Assembly: GCA_018389105.1 (NCBI GenBank)
Contig: JACATO010001086.1
Span: 1-64,000 of the forward strand
Origin: Nautilus pompilius
Taxonomy: Eukaryota; Mollusca; Cephalopoda; Nautilida; Nautilidae
DNA length: 64,000 nucleotides
Direction: 5' to 3'
Both the position numbers and the translations under genes were made by a program. The first letter of the stretch is position 1. Each line of letters begins with the position of its first letter. Under the pieces are notes generated by a model, which saw nothing but the letters and a program-made list of their open reading frames with translations, did not search any database and was not told the origin of the DNA. Below are positions 1 to 17,336 of this stretch, one piece after another.

Positions 1-1377
1 TTAAAATGACTGAAAGGCGATCGATCAAAACTCTAATCATTTCTCTATCTGTGGCTGACAGGACGGCTGAACCCCTTTTTGCAATGAACGCGGATGCGGC
101 AGCATAATCTTAGAACTCCACTGATTGAAATTAACAGCGTACCTGCGAAAATTTGCGTTTTTTAGTCCGTTTTTTTCCTTTATTTTACTATTTCATTTTC
201 GTGCAAAACTTCTGCGTAATTTCACTTTTCGAATACGAAGATATCCGTTGTGCTGTACACTACGCGAATTAACGTAGCTCGGCTGAACCTCAGCCGTCCT
301 GACTTCTCTGGAATTTTTTACCATATTTTTTAAAACTAAAATGTCTCTCTGTTGGTCGGTTATACGCAGACATGATTCAAAACCAGCGCCCTTTTTTTAA
401 AAAGGGGGAAATCTTACTGCATCTGTTTCTCCCTACAGCCTAGAAAAGGACTAAGGACTCTCTTCCCGAGGGTTCCCGACTTGATGGCGCAGGCCAGACA
501 GCAATAATGGAATAAACCAGTTACGATGGACGAATTAATTTCTGGGATGGAAGAACACGAGCAAACACTTTAACTTTTTGGCGTGCTCTGTTTAAATGCT
601 TGGGGAAGAAAGAGTTAATCTTCGAACGCCGAGCACAAGAATCTCAACGAGCGGCTCGAACATCGGAAACCTTACATCGAGACCGCAAATGATCGGTACT
701 TCAAATTCTTGACTTTTCCTTCGACGTGCTTGTCGGCTCACATCCGGCTTGCCTCGCTTCTGACTTTCAAGGGAGTTAATTAACCCGGCTGCGCCATCAA
801 CGCGGTGTTAAGGAGACAGACAATGCGGCGGTGAATAAAGCTTTAACCGTATGTTTTCTGGTTTAATTGGCTCTGCAATTTTTTTAAAAATAGTTTTGAT
901 GTTTTAATAAAATTAGCACCAAAAGAGAATCTGACGAGCGGTAAATTGGTCGGAACTGCTGCCCTCCTCATATCTGAGCCGCTTTCCGGTTTCCTTGTAT
1001 TTTAATAAACTATTCCAGCTATACTCCAGATTTTCTTCCCTTGAGGACTTCATTAACGGAGCTCTACTGGGACTTGCTGAAAATCACGTGGATTCAGGTG
1101 GCATTCACGGCCGGGCTGACGTGTTCAGAGAAGAAGGTGGCTCCAACAGCCGCTCCCTTATCGTCCCGATCTCAAAAGACGTGACGCCATCTTTCTCGCG
1201 ACATTCCCTGCCAGCGGCCGACGTCCGTTATATTCATCCGTGGCCAAGCGGATCTGACAACATGGGTTAACGGTTACAAGCAGAATGTCCGGTATTTATT
1301 AGGAGTAAGTGCGCGTTCAGCAGCCTTGAGTGTTTACCACAATGAAGAATCTTGCTCGTAAGAACTCATCACGCTCT
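1..1377. other. No gene seen
   Basis: CpG-containing intergenic sequence. The open frame at 995-1270 has no recognisable domain and lacks flanking splice evidence. Confidence 0.5.
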
Positions 1378-1648
1378 GCGTTTCGGGGTGCGCGATGCAT
1401 TGTGGGATTTCTAGTGGGAAAACTCGTGGTCGAGCGCGCCTCACTGTCGACACAGGTCACGTGGGGTGCGTTTCGGGGTGCGCGATGCATTGTGGGATTT
1501 CTAGTGGGCAAACTCGTGGTCGAGCGCGCCTCACTGTCGACACAGGTCACGTGGGGGTGCGTTTCGGGGTGCGCGATGCATTGTGGGATTTCTAGTGGGC
1601 AAACTCGTGGTCGAGCGCGCCACACTGTCGTCACAGGTCACGTGGGGG
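1378..1648. repeat. 90-bp minisatellite, three copies, CpG-rich with E-boxes
   Basis: Three tandem copies start at 1378, 1468 and 1559 (periods 90 and 91), each beginning GCGTTTCGGGGTGCGCGATG. Each copy carries GTCACGTG (palindromic E-box CACGTG), a GTCGAC-type site and GCATTGTGGGA. A further GTCACGTGA follows near 1669-1677. The open frames across it on both strands are by-products of a period divisible by three. Confidence 0.92.
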
Positions 1649-5661
<4,013 letters not shown>

Positions 5662-6435
5662 TAATTGCAGTAATATGCATATGTTTGCTCATCGCCATTT
5701 TAAAAAAAAATTTTCGCTGCATCCAAATTAGTCACAGAAATCAAGAAGATGGTTTTAAAGCAGCATACACCTTGAAGTTTCAAGGATTTCGTTCACTTAA
5801 AGAAAAATTGTCCTTTACAAAACAGGTCTGCAGTCTGATCAGCCACGACCTGTGATTAGCAAAATCTTTCTCCTTTCCTACTCATCAAGCAAAGTTACGG
5901 CGAGAAAGAAGCTGATCTTCACTTGCACATCTTAATTTTCTACTTATCCAAAGCACACCGACTATAAGCTTTGGTTTGGCCTGCGATACTTTTCTGAACC
6001 CCTAATTACCTGGCATTCAAAAGACTAATAAAACCACTCTAGATTTTCCGCCCAGTATGAATTCTTCAACGATTTTAAACTAATACCCGATTTCGTAATT
6101 ATAGCCATTGACAAGGCTGCCAAAGAAAGAAAAAAACGAAAAGCTCTGATTTATAGCAACAGTCGCTAAAGGTTTATATCATCGATGACGTCACAAATAG
6201 ATCTGCAGCGTTATGCAAAAGACGAAGCTCTGTTGTAATCGATAAGTTGTTTGCATAAATTTATTTCAAAACGAGGCCCAGAATAAACCTTACATTTTAG
6301 TGGAAAATCTGTTTATTATTCCGATATCCTGAAATAAGCACCAGTAGAATATTCAGTCTTATCTCGCTTAAAGGGAAATGACCCGCTTTGTTTTTCGTCG
6401 GTTGACCAAATTAAAAAAATCTCTACCCCCTTTTC

Positions 6436-6437
<2 letters not shown>

Positions 6438-6477
<40 letters not shown>

Positions 6478-6500
6478 CATTATTAATATTATTATTATAC
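6438..6500. repeat. (TTA)n microsatellite, imperfect
   Basis: About 60 bp of ATT/TTA repeats with CAT and AAT interruptions. Confidence 0.93.
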
Positions 6501-6716
6501 TTGTTTACCTGTATAATTCTCACCGTTCGCCGTGGAGGAATCATTAATGAACAGCGTTATTGCTGAACGGACACCATCGCCAGAGTGCTGCATCAGCCAG
6601 TCAAGCGCAGATGCTGACGTCATGTGAGTTTACAGATACTGTTATGTGAAGACTTTGCTGCTACATTAGCTCTCGAGGCCCTGAATTCCCTCTTTGGAAA
6701 ATTTTTAATAAAAAAC

Positions 6717-6760
6717 AAAAAAAAAAACCACACACACACACACCACACACCCACACCAGC
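6717..6760. repeat. A-run followed by (CA)n
   Basis: A run of A leads into CACACA repeats with CC interruptions. Confidence 0.85.
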
Positions 6761-7950
6761 TAAAGCATCAAGGGAAGATAACTGGCAAGCCGTAATTCTT
6801 ACAGAATTCTCTGTTTTTATGAGTGAAGTTCTTTACAGCATATTACAAGCCGATTATCGAAATCGATAAATACACTTGTGTGGCACCGGAGATAGACAAA
6901 CCTGAATATTTTTTTTATTTTGAATCCATAAAAAATTCCCAATTTTTTTTTTTATTAGTGTAATAAATCCTCTTGTTTTACTTTAGGATGGAAGGAAAAG
7001 CGAAAAGGAACCGGTGTCTTGGTTAGTGGAGAAACCGTTTTACTCGACTGCTACATATGGACGCGTTTCGATTGTTTTATACCTGTAAAAGCTGCCCGGA
7101 GAGTTTTAATGAGTCTCTCCCCTCCTCTCCTACAGGAATCTCGATGCTTTTCTTTTTTTTTACCGCGCAAAAAGATTAAGTGTGAGAGGAATGTGAGATA
7201 CAGTTTATTATCTCACTTTGAGTGATGGAGGTATCTTCGAACAACAGTTTCTTGTGCACAGAATGTCTACCATATCCCCTCCCCAGGTCAGCAACGACAT
7301 GACTCCACTTTTTTCAATAAAGTTACAAAGAATTATTCATCTAAAAGGAATAACTCGCAAAAAAAGATATATTAACCAAACATTTTAGGACAATTTACGA
7401 GATTAAAAAAAATATATATTTTTTTTTTATTTCAGATGCAAATAAATTCATTTTTATTGACAGAATACAAAATTATAAAATTCATTTATAATTGTTTTTT
7501 ACTATTACCATTAAACACGCTCTATATCTTCCTCTTTTTAAAAAAAAGACGCCATCTAGCGGTATTGATCAACCCTAGAACCCATGTGGTTTATTGAACG
7601 AGCTACGTCGACATTGCCAGAGCATGTTTGCTCAGAAGAGGGATTTGACACCTTATTTGTGTGAGAAACAACTTTACGGTATTGATTTGGATAAAATGCG
7701 TAGTTCTTTTTATTATTTTTTTCAAAAAAAAATATGTACAGGGAAGGGAACGTTGAACAAGGAGTTCGATTTCGACTAAAGTAAACGTGTAATTTGGACT
7801 GCGCCCAACTCCAAGTTTGTGAAATACAGACGGAAATTCGTAACAGAAAAGTAATTCTTTCAGATTTGATTACACGATATCAGCTGTGTGATAACGTAAC
7901 ATGCTGGTAAAAACCACCAAAATTTAAAGTTTGAAAGTCAAAGTCATTTG

Positions 7951-8565
7951 GTTTATATTAACGAATTCGTTGTGCATGATAGGAGACTTCAATATGTGAC
8001 ATCATTTCCTTAAAGATTGACAAAGTTTTCCTGAAGTTCCACAATGCACTGCTCTTCCTGTCTAAGTAGACGCTTTATATTAACGAATTCGTTGTGCATG
8101 ATCAGAGACTTCAATATGTGACATCATTTCCTTAAAGATTGACAAAGTTTTCGTGAAGTCCCTCAATGCACTGCTCTTCCTGTCTAAGTAGACGCTTTAT
8201 ATTAACGAGTTCGTTGTGCATGATAGGAGACTTCAATATGTGACATCATTTCCTTAAAGATTGACAAAGTTTTCCTGAAGTCCCACAATGCACTGCTCTT
8301 CCTGTCTAAGTAGACGCTTTATATTAACGAATTCGTTGTGCATGATCAGAGACTTCAATATGTGACATCATTTCCTTAAAGATTGACAAAGTTTTCGTGA
8401 AGTCCCACAATGCACTGCTCTTCCTGTCTAAGTAGACGCTTTATATTAACGAATTCGTTGTGCATGATCAGAGACTTCAATATGTGACATCATTTCCTAA
8501 AAGATTGACAAAGTTTTCCTGAAGTCCCACAATGCACTGCTCTTCCTGTCTAAGATAGACGCATG
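7951..8565. repeat. 122-bp tandem repeat, five copies, dimeric higher-order pattern
   Basis: Five copies with exact 122-bp spacing: the landmark TTTATATTAACGA occurs at 7952, 8074, 8196, 8318 and 8440. Most copies contain the 12-bp palindrome AACGAATTCGTT (copy 3 has one change). Diagnostic variants alternate (GATAGGAGAC versus GATCAGAGAC; TTCCTGAAG versus TTCGTGAAG). Copies 1-2 and 3-4 therefore form two 244-bp dimers, with copy 5 mixed. No coding potential. Confidence 0.93.
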
Positions 8566-10618
8566 TAAGCCGAACCAATCGATCAGCAACAATCACTCGA
8601 AAAACTGGTTTAAAGCACCCTGTCTCTTAATACTAACTACACAACTCGTCCTAAATGATGACCAAGTAGCCCATGAATGGGGAATTTCCATAGGCCAATC
8701 AGCCTGTACATCGCTCCATGCTATACAGGTTAAGATTTCTGATTGTAGGACTAAGAAGATTCGTGCGATGTCTTTCTTGGAGATATTCTGTGTCAATTCA
8801 ACCTTTGTCGGATACAGTTCATTAGATTTGTCTTAAATTTTGTATGCCGTTGGTTTTTGTATAAAATGATCAAAAATGATTAACCTCTTACATTAATGAA
8901 GAAGTAGTATTTTTTTTTTCGTCAGAGGGCGCCAGGTCTGAATACATGTGATACATATGTCCATTTCTGAAACAGCTTTTGCTCAAAGTTGGTTCAGAGA
9001 TCACATTCGCTGCGAAGTCTGAAAACAGCACCAGAAATATTCTGCCAATAATAGTTTATAAGTTAACACAGGCAGAAAGATAAAATCAAGATCCATAATT
9101 TTACTCTTGGAATTCCACTGGTGCATAGTACAAAGCCCAAACTCTGGTAATGTGTTCAGCGATGCCTAACGTGTACCTTTGTGCATATCTACATAAGCAA
9201 ATATGCAATTTCTATTTCACATATCTTACATCATGACCATAGGTTAATTACATCATTACTGGATTTAAGCCGTTATGTAAATCTGATTGCATCAGCCACC
9301 TTAATAAATACATAACCTGCTAAACCTATTTGCAGCCCTCACACGTTATCTTAATGGTCTACATAACGGAAGCATTAGATCTACCTGTATTTACTAGAGA
9401 TCATTTAGTTGACTATTAAAGTGCTAGAGAACTTTGAAATTTATCCGACATAAGTGGGAGCAGACAATGTCATGTGATGGTTGTGAAGATAAGTACACTT
9501 ACAAGCGAACTTAAAATAAAAGCAATAAATGAGAAACCACAACTACTCACATGGGATTTTTTCTACTAGGACATGAACAGTGTGTTGACGAACCTTCTGG
9601 TGCTTTCCTCTCGCGTTTTCAGGCCACCAGAGTAGATGTGAATTATAAGAATATATCATCTGTGCTTATTTTCTCACTCAGTTCTCGAGATTGTATATTG
9701 CACATTTGCAAAAATGCCCAAAGAAAGCGAAATTGAAAAAAAAATATCAGGTGCGCTACTTAAAGGTGAAGACAAGGAATCTTATGGCATCGTGAAATAT
9801 ATGCAATGGTCTCTAAAGGATCATGGAAGCTTGGGATATTTTAAAAACTGTTCACGACTTTAGTTAAACGTTTGCTAAAGATGACAAGAAGATGTTATAT
9901 TTCTAAAGCACGAAATCAGTATCTGAAGAGCCTCAAATGGGAAACCATTAACTCGCAGTAGTTTGTGGGCGACAAGTGATGACCTTGAAAAACGTTCCCC
10001 TCTGTGCACGAGTCTATTTCAGTTGAGCTGCAATGTGTCCGCTACTCCAGGGATGTTGCTGTCAGTCAGCAAAGAAATCTGAAGAATTTCTGCAATTTGT
10101 TTCTACGAAATATCCTTTGCTTTCAAGGCTGAATGGAGCTTCTTCGCCACGAGCCATGGGAAAAACTCCATGTGATAGAATTGGCAGCTCTCACAAAAGA
10201 TTTAGGCTAATGTAAATATTAGATTCAATTATTTTTTTATTCGTTTCTCTAGCGGAAACAGTGACACGTAGACTATTGCTGGAACCGCGGCTCTTCCTGT
10301 CTGCATTCAAGATTCCCGAAGGCATCGCCGGTTTATATCAGCTATTTAAAAACGATCTCCTCTTGTACAGACATTTTGAACAAACTGTTACTTTTACGTC
10401 AGAAGCTGTCCTTTTATTGCTAGATCCTGTTGACTCCAGATTCCTCCACGCAGGTCACTGTGTTATTTTATAAAAAATATGTGTTCACCAAACATGATAT
10501 ACTATTAGTCTGAACATCTTTTACTAGGACTAATTATAGTGTCCACGTTTTGGGGATTAGTAGAAATGAAAAGAGTCGAAGGAAAGAGTAATCGAGATAG
10601 CGATGAAAAGTAGAAGTT
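8566..10618. other. No gene seen
   Basis: Mixed-composition sequence between the 122-bp satellite and the GA tract; only short open frames without recognisable motifs. Confidence 0.5.
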
Positions 10619-10620
10619 GA

Positions 10621-10694
<74 letters not shown>

Positions 10695-10789
10695 ATGAGA
10701 TGGAGAGAGAGAGAGAGAATGAGAGAGAGAGATGAGAGAGAGATGAGAGAGAGGAGAGAGAGAAGAGAGAGAGAGAGGAGAGAGAAGAG

Positions 10790-10822
<33 letters not shown>

Positions 10823-10866
10823 TGAGATGGGAAGAGAGAGAGAATGAGAGAGAGAGATGAGAGAGA

Positions 10867-10919
<53 letters not shown>

Positions 10920-11019
10920 AGAGAGAGAGAGAGATGGAGAGAGAGAGAGATGGAGAGAGAGAGAAGAGAGAGAGAGAGAGAAAGATGGAGAGAGAAGAGA
11001 GATGGAGAGAGAGAGAGAG
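10619..11019. repeat. Long imperfect (GA)n tract, 400 bp
   Basis: An almost pure purine strand of GAGA with interspersed GATG and GAAG. It could form triplex (H-DNA) structures. Long open frames on both strands (poly Arg-Glu and poly Ser-Leu) are artefacts of the repeat. Confidence 0.97.
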
Positions 11020-13308
11020 TCGTGAAAAGCACAATCTTTTTGATTATTTATAATTGTGACACTTTATTTATCTGCTGGGAAGATTATGATCTTATCTCTT
11101 TTAAGATTACTATTTAATATAGGCTATTCGTTTGGCCGTGCTTGAAGTTCTAAGCACTCAGCCATTATCTTGTCTTCAGACTTTGCCAGAGTGACCACTT
11201 GGGTTTATTACATTTGAGTTAGATTTACAAGAATGACAAAGGCTCTAGAGCACCTGGATCTTCCCGACTCTCTTGGTTTCTTTGCCTGGTTTTCTTGTTC
11301 AGATGCACTGATGCACGGTTGTATAATTTGACTGTAATCACTGTTGTCGGTATATGGTTAACACGTCTTTTAAAAAAGCTACTTACTGTGTGATAATCTT
11401 TGTAATCTGTGAGATTTTATGCATTCTTGTAGATCCACCTTTATGACGGTGACAGGGAAAGATCGCTGAAACGTAGGTTCTCTGATTAGCTCCACTAATA
11501 TGCTGGTCATAAAATGGCCGAAATAGCTGTCTGGTTTCCATAGGTAACACAGCGCCAATATCTTTCCGTTCTCTTGGCGGTGAAGTCCTTTTGTCAATAT
11601 TATGCACCATTGCGATTTTCTGGACAACGAAAGACTGATGTTTTAATTCCATTTGACCTTCGTCATTATCCAGTCCTCCACCGACGTCTTGTCAGCAGCA
11701 AACTAGAAGATGAGTTCATTGGGAATGTAGAAGAAGGCTTTGAAATTTCAAAGTACTTTCAGAATCAGTTGAGGCAGATGAACTAACACCGTTATCATAT
11801 CATTAGATTTCTGTTTCAGTGCAGTGAACATGACCGATTTTGTAAAATATCAAGACAGTGTACATAATGTACACTACTGATAGGTTAGATAACTAAAACA
11901 ACTTCCCTTTTAATCGGTTGAGCGCCAACATATCTGATCTAGAGTTCTCTGATGTTGCTGAGCAGAGTAGCAAAGATTTTGTGTCCGTAATATCTGTGCC
12001 GATAGGTTTATAAATGTCCAAAGTCTGGTTCTTATTTTCCTTCCTTCTGCTAACTGTAATTTTTAAAGTATAATAGATGCGCTATTCAATGCGAAATTTC
12101 TGGACTTCACAGCGAAACTTCATCTTAGAAACAAACTTCGGCGTCTAATCTTAATCAGCTCGAATTACGAATATGAAGTTTTTATAAATAGGCTCATAAA
12201 AAGGGTCTATAATTTCTTCATTATAGAGAAATGACATAAAATATTTTCATGATATGAAGTATATAGGAAAATTCTCAGAAGGTAGTTGGTTTGACATGGA
12301 ATATGCCGAGTAAAATCTTTGATTGTCGCAGAGTAATTCTCTGCGATGCTATCTATCCAGGTATCGAACAATTAGAAGAAAAAACAACATTTTTTGTTTT
12401 TTAAAAAGGCAGAAAACGTAACAATAAAGCCTCACTCTTTATTTCTCCGCTTTGTTTCATCAACTGGAGGTCACGCCAGTGCATTGCAGGGTCGACCTGG
12501 AAACTTACATTAACTTCCCTGTCTAAATTCAGATATGGGCAGCTCGTCACCGCTTAATAATTGCGTATTAATCTATCGTTACCACCTGTGGTGTTCACCA
12601 AATGCCTTAGCTCCAATTCACATGTGTACAATCCATGATAGCCAAACTCTGTCATGTACTTCATCGCTTTCATTGATCTGGTTCAATCAGCCATCCCCTA
12701 TTCCAGAACCATTTAATTGGTTTCAATCCGAATAATAATATTGGAAAGTTAGAATTCGCTTTCCCCAGCAATGGAGTTAGGGACACAGATGTTTTGGGGA
12801 GAAACTGCAGCCTGTTCGCCGGAAATTACGGTTTCAGATTCGCGATTTGTAGAATTTGAATTAAGCCATTCTATAGGGTCATTTTGAAAAGAAGTCAGAA
12901 ATAAAGAGGGCGGCTGACCATATCTTTAAAATCCGTAGTGCCATTCGGTTAGAGGGAACCCTGAAGTCTGTCAATGAAGAGGCTTGATCCACTCTATGCC
13001 TAAAGCTCAGTTAATTTAAAAGGGTTCGAGTACATTTTAGCTTCTCATTCTTTTCAAAATGATCTGGTGCATGTCGTTTGTGTTCTGATGTCACTGCAAC
13101 GTTCCGAAACAGCTCAGCAACATCAGATAGCGATATCCGGAGGAAAACATTACATTAACAACTTAGGTCGGTGTGACAAACACCTTTTAGGAAATGTCAA
13201 GTTTCCGGTTATTTGTTCTGAAGCTCTCTGATCTCTGGTGAATGGCTTTTTATTTTTTTTCCAAATGGAAATTGTCTCTGTTTTATTCGCTGTTCGGGTT
13301 GGTCTCTC

Positions 13309-13341
<33 letters not shown>

Positions 13342-14457
13342 TCTCTCTCCTCTCTCTCTCGTCTCTCTCTCTCTCATTCTAATCGATTGTGTTCTTTGCC
13401 TGAAGCCAATACATTGTGTATAAAATTCGAAAAAATCAGCAGATGATCAATTTTCATAATATAAATAACGATTCTTTTATATTTTGAAACAAATGTTTCT
13501 TTAAATCTTATTCATGTATGCCCGTTAGTGTCGGTATTTATTAGCTTCAGATGTAATTCCTCAAATTCTAAAAAAATAATTAAAATGAATGTTTTACTTG
13601 AACTTTCTGATTGTGGTTCCTATATTTGTATGCCGGAGGGACCTAGGTCCCGACCAGTTTGGATCATCGAAGGCACCCCACCTAGAAGGATCTACCCAGG
13701 CGGTGAACTTCAAAGACAGCGACTCCTGCCTCCTCAGTCACAGCTGCAGACCTAACAGAACTGACAAACAGTCTAAAGGCAATTTTTAAAATCTTTTCTG
13801 GATGAGTGGACATTCATTTGAAACAGCTCCACGGAGTTACGTGTGCTGCTGATTGGTTTGTGTACAAGCGTGGTGTGTTGTATTGCTGGGTCCACAATTA
13901 TGGCTTCCAGTGTATGTTAGCGCAATGGAGATGGTACTGATCTGCCTGAACGACTTGCGTGGAAATTGGACCTCGTTTGTCGAAGACGGATTGGCTGCGA
14001 GACCGACTATCCCGACTGGCTCAACTGTTAACCCTTCGGCGGCTAAGAGCGCCAATCCTAATGAACAAGAATTCGACATATAGGTAGGCTAAACAATCGA
14101 AATCTTGCGCTCTCCCTTCTTAAAAGATGTCATCGGTTTTACTGTAGACGGGCTGGAATAAGTAAGTCCAGCGTTTTGTGATAGCAAGATGGGCCTTGGT
14201 CATTATGCTACAAGCCGACCAGATCGGCTACACTTTATGACTGCTAATTTTACCTATTTCACTATCGTACAGCGCTAGCGCCAGTAGTATCAGTAGTAGT
14301 ACTGGTAGTTGTGTCAGCAGTACGTCTGTATCATCACCGCTACTACTACTAGGTAGTAGTATTCTAACTTAAAATCATTCAGAGAAAGGCGCCATGTTAG
14401 TGGTTGGTAAATGGATTCGCCACTATTGACGTAAAGACTAATTGGTATGAAGATCAG
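11020..14457. other. No gene seen
   Basis: Unassigned sequence with one CT microsatellite. A short segment near 11460 (GATCGCTGAAACGTAGG) recurs in altered form near 16438. Confidence 0.45.
13303..13376. repeat. (CT)n microsatellite
   Basis: CT dinucleotides with rare A or G interruptions over about 74 bp. Confidence 0.95.
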
Positions 14458-14574
14458 CCAGCGAAAGTTACGTTTAACATCAGCATCACCGTAATCAGGG
14501 ACTTACAGGTACATACAAATAGCGATAACGTGTGATAAAGCAGATATCATCTTAAAAATCCAACCAGATCGTAC
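14458..14574 (+). repeat. Dispersed repeat, copy A (117 bp)
   Basis: CCAGCGAAAGTTAC through CCAGATCGTAC matches 17874-17990 over the same length and orientation with scattered mismatches. The conserved middle is ATAACGTGTGATAAAGCAGA. It probably comes from an unrecognised mobile element; no coding is evident. Confidence 0.85.
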
Positions 14575-14774
14575 ACGCAGTATCTTTCAGGTCGCCGATG
14601 GAGGTGAACACCTGCGATATTAAATACATATTTTTTTATTCTTTGTGTTATGCGTCTGTTTGTGTCTCTTGTAGGAATTGATTTGTAAATATGAAAAGCA
14701 CGGACAAAGATCGTGAAATCTTCAAAAAGAAAGCTGCTGTTACACATAAAGAATTATTAAAATTAACAGTAATT

Positions 14775-15393
14775 GAGAGAGAGAGATGACGTCAGTAGAG
14801 AGAGATATGATGTCAGTACGGTGAGAGATATGACGTCAATTCAGAGAGATAGATATGACGTCAGTACACACAGAGAGAGAGAGAGACAGATGACGTCAGT
14901 ACAGAGATATATGACGTCAGTACAGAGATAGAAGAGAGAGATATGATGTCAGTACACAGATAGATATGACGTCAATTCAGAGAGATTAGATATGACGTCA
15001 GTACACACACAGAGAGAGACAGATGACGTCAGTAGAGAGAGATATGACGTCAGTAGAGAGAGATGACGTCAGTACACAGATAGATATGACGTCAGTACAC
15101 AGATAGATATGACGTCAGTACAAAGATATATGACGTCAGTGCAGAGAGATAGATATGATGTCAGTACACAGAGAGAGAAAGAGAGAGATGACGTCAGTAC
15201 ACAGAGAGAGAGAGAAAGAGAGAGATGACGTCAGTACAGAGATTTGACGTCAGTACACAGAGAGATATGACGTCAGTGCAGAGAGATAGATATGATGTCA
15301 GTACACAGAGAGAGAGAAAGAGAGAGATGACGTCAGTACAGAGAGATTTGACGTCAGTACACAGATAGATATGACGTCAGTTCAGAGAGAGAG
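14775..15393. repeat. CRE-core satellite array 1 (TGACGTCAGTACA plus GA spacers)
   Basis: About 20 exact TGACGTCA octamers and four TGATGTCA variants lie in roughly 610 bp. They are mostly followed by GTACA or ATTCA and separated by GA, GATA or CACAGA spacers of variable length. The octamer is the palindromic cAMP-response element bound by bZIP proteins such as CREB and ATF. The array is irregular, as expected for a microsatellite that has mixed a core with GA tracts. Confidence 0.95.
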
Positions 15394-16840
15394 AAGAAAT
15401 AGAAGGAAAGACACCTTTAAATTATCTTTTGTTTTAATCTCTTGGTGCAAAATTCTAAATTAAACTGAGGAGCTCAGAATCCAAGTCGTAATGTCAATCA
15501 GGAGGAGAGCGATGAAATCTTGAAATGAAACGCCTGAGGAAAATCCGATAGTTTTTCCTTAATCCGTAAACATGCAGTTCTAATCTCGCAGAGATATCAG
15601 TCCCCATTGAAATCAGTTTTTGCCGTCATTCCGAGATAAAAGATTCTGCTCTGTTATTTTTTCTGCTGTTGAATCCCCAGGGCAAAACGAAATCACGACT
15701 GGTTCGCTTTCTACGATATTAATGAAATGTAATGCAGAACATTTTAAAATAGATTTCCACTGAAACGTCATTTTTAAAACATTTTATTCATTTTAATTTT
15801 TTAATCTTTTTCTTTTAAAAAAAAAAAGGAAAATTTGTATCCCGCTTTTTTTCTCTCGATCTAGATCCCCTCTAATTGACAGCCGCAGCTTCTGGTTAAT
15901 GCGGAAGCCAAGCTTTATTAGCTCCCTTAGTTATACTGCAATGAAATTTCGCTTGAATAAATCTATAATATTAAAGGAAGTTGAATATGCATGAATGGAT
16001 TATAAGACACTTTTTTTCCTTTTCTCAAGCGTGCAACAAAAATTCAATTTGGATTTGGCCATATATATATATATATAATTATTTAAAAAATGACTGCAAT
16101 AAAGTTCTGTTTTATTGTATTATTTAAGGAAGGCTGACAGGGAACTATCAGTTTTTACTGACTCGTCTTTACAAAGAAATTATAATCAATGAAGCTAATA
16201 ATTGAGAGCAACAGATTATTACGACTGTCAAGCACCTCTATCGACAAAGAAAATGCAATAGAAGCGTGAAATGACCCTCTCAGTTGGTTATTTTATACCG
16301 GAAGTTGAGCGTGAGTTCAGGCACTTCCTGTCATTTTATTAATAGCAGTGACCTCATCTTACGGTTTGACCTCTGTTTGTTTTCTGAAGTTATGCCTCTG
16401 GATTCGGGACTGAGCCATGAAGGTGGCGACATAAGAAGATCGTCGAAACGTAGGCTTATAAGAACTAGTTTAGTTTATACTGACAGGAAACCTCCCCTCC
16501 CAAGCTAAATGACAATTTCCCGGTCTGATCTTCGCTGTATTGATACAACTCAGCAGTCTACGGCACGCACCGCTTGTTAGCCATCCGCTGGATACGGCGC
16601 TTGTGGAAATGATAGCACACGTTATAAAGAAAGTCGCTTGTGAATATATCAGACCAGCCCGCTTGGTACTCGAGAAAGGGTTTAATCATTTGACATTAAT
16701 GCAACTATAATACCTGCAATGATCTTGGAGTTAGGTTAACTCCAAGGGGAAGTGTTGATAGGAAGATGAAGAAACGGCTGATGGCCATCCACGGTCTAAG
16801 TGAGGACATAGAAGCTTATCTCCAACGTATCTACAGGAAA
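15394..16840. other. No gene seen
   Basis: AT-rich, with a small (TA)n near 16061-16075. The open frame at 16284-16508 has no recognisable domain. Confidence 0.5.
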
Positions 16841-17287
16841 AGAGAGAGATGATGATGATGATGATGATGATGTCAGTACAAAGAGAGAGAGATGATGATG
16901 TCAGTACAAAGAGAGAGAGAGATGATGTTATGATGATGATGTCAGTACAAAGAGAGAGAGATAGAGAGAGATGATGATTATGATGATGATGTCAGTACAA
17001 AGAGAGAGAGAGAGAGATGATGATTATGATGATGATGTCAGTACAAAGAGAGAGAGAGAGAGATGATGATAATGATGATGTGTCAGTAAAAGAGAGAGAG
17101 ATAGAGAGAGATGATGATTATGATGATGATGTCAGTACAAAGAGAGAGAGAGAGATGATGATGTCAGTACAAAGAGAGAGAGAGAGATGATGATTATGAT
17201 GATGATGTCAGTAAAGAGAGAGAGATGATGATGATGATGATGTCAGGACAAAGAGAGAGATAAAGAGAGAGAGAGAGAGGATGAGAG

Positions 17288-17333
<46 letters not shown>
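16841..17333. repeat. CRE-core satellite array 2 (TGATGTCAGTACAAAGAGAG, GAT runs)
   Basis: About ten units of TGATGTCAG(TACAA)AGAGAGA are separated by GAT-triplet runs and (GA)n, ending in a pure (GA)n run at about 17290-17332. It is the same family as arrays 1 and 3, but nearly every core is TGATGTCA, the C-to-T transition product of TGACGTCA. Confidence 0.92.

Positions 17334-17336
<3 letters not shown>

Noticed and set aside
10505..11053. 166-175-codon Ser/Leu-rich and Arg/Glu-rich open frames
   Set aside because: Pure products of a (GA)n tract.
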